A stretch of DNA of 64,000 nt from Bufo bufo (taxonomy: Eukaryota > Chordata > Amphibia > Anura > Bufonidae). The stretch is taken from positions 216,083,927 to 216,147,926 of the forward strand of contig NC_053390.1 in NCBI RefSeq assembly GCF_905171765.1, written 5' to 3'. A program made the translations under genes and the position numbers. Shown here one piece after another: positions 63,993 through 64,000 of the stretch; positions within the stretch are counted from its first letter, which is position 1, and every line of letters begins with the position of its first letter. The notes under the pieces were generated by a model. The model saw only the letters and a list, made by a program, of their open reading frames with translations, was not told the DNA's origin and searched no databases.

Positions 63993-64000
63993 GAATGTCC

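Larger units (their letters stand above)
59905..64000 (-). mobile_element. L1-clade LINE, 5' part beyond the window
   Basis: The minus-strand 3' end reads CCTTAATAAAAAGATTGAAC, a polyadenylation signal at the hAT junction. ORF2 fragments follow upstream: C-terminal region (60195-61315), reverse transcriptase (61466-62551), linker (62559-63239) and endonuclease (63760-63973). A TTAA foldback replaces part of the endonuclease. It is from a different LINE clade than the CR1 copies. Confidence 0.88.

Overview
The window looks like a piece of a large, transposon-rich vertebrate genome, most probably an anuran amphibian. It combines a vertebrate tRNA-Gly, a seven-exon spliced host gene with short exons and canonical splice sites, and a dense mix of Tc1/mariner, piggyBac (TTAA), PIF/Harbinger (TWA), hAT (8-bp duplications), CR1-clade and L1-clade insertions typical of frogs and toads. 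No bacterial operon, CRISPR array or phage is present. All taxonomic and family calls are by eye, without database searches.

Host content is small. At the left edge (about 180-360) is a GC-rich, CRE-containing promoter-like segment with a strong minus-strand splice donor, followed by a tRNA-Gly(CCC) at 364-434. Seven minus-strand exons between 37823 and 9392 join in a single consistent reading frame. They encode the H2C2 zinc finger, the integrase core and the C-terminus of a domesticated retroviral-type integrase of the GIN family (best guess GIN2-like). The frame and every splice site are intact, but the three positions of the catalytic D,D,E triad read T, N and D. The 5' exons are not visible and probably lie to the right of the window.

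Everything else is mobile DNA in the introns and upstream region. The intron between exons 4 and 5 is almost entirely one Tc1 element (16555-26649), split by a foldback element (18286-26400). That foldback itself holds two nested palindromic retro-insertions with hammerhead-ribozyme motifs and a CR1 LINE that is split by a 2.1-kb Harbinger-type foldback. The intron between exons 3 and 4 holds a 5.5-kb internally rearranged piggyBac derivative (29429-34896) with a roughly 190-bp satellite.

From 38728 to at least 59.9 kb lies one BED-zinc-finger hAT transposon. It has been invaded by a CR1 LINE, a TA-flanked foldback, a Tc1 element (itself carrying a hAT MITE), a second hAT-type element of 8.85 kb (carrying a piggyBac transposon, which carries another CR1 LINE), an 18S rRNA-like fragment and an L1-clade LINE that runs off the right end.

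The most interesting observations are: (1) hammerhead-ribozyme motifs with paired stem I and long target-site duplications, in palindromic retro-insertions; (2) the catalytically dead but preserved integrase gene; (3) three foldback elements with unrelated termini that share the same interior minisatellite and hairpin; (4) a 972-residue open frame fusing a piggyBac N-terminus to a CR1 endonuclease-reverse transcriptase; (5) an antisense 18S rRNA fragment in the hAT element.
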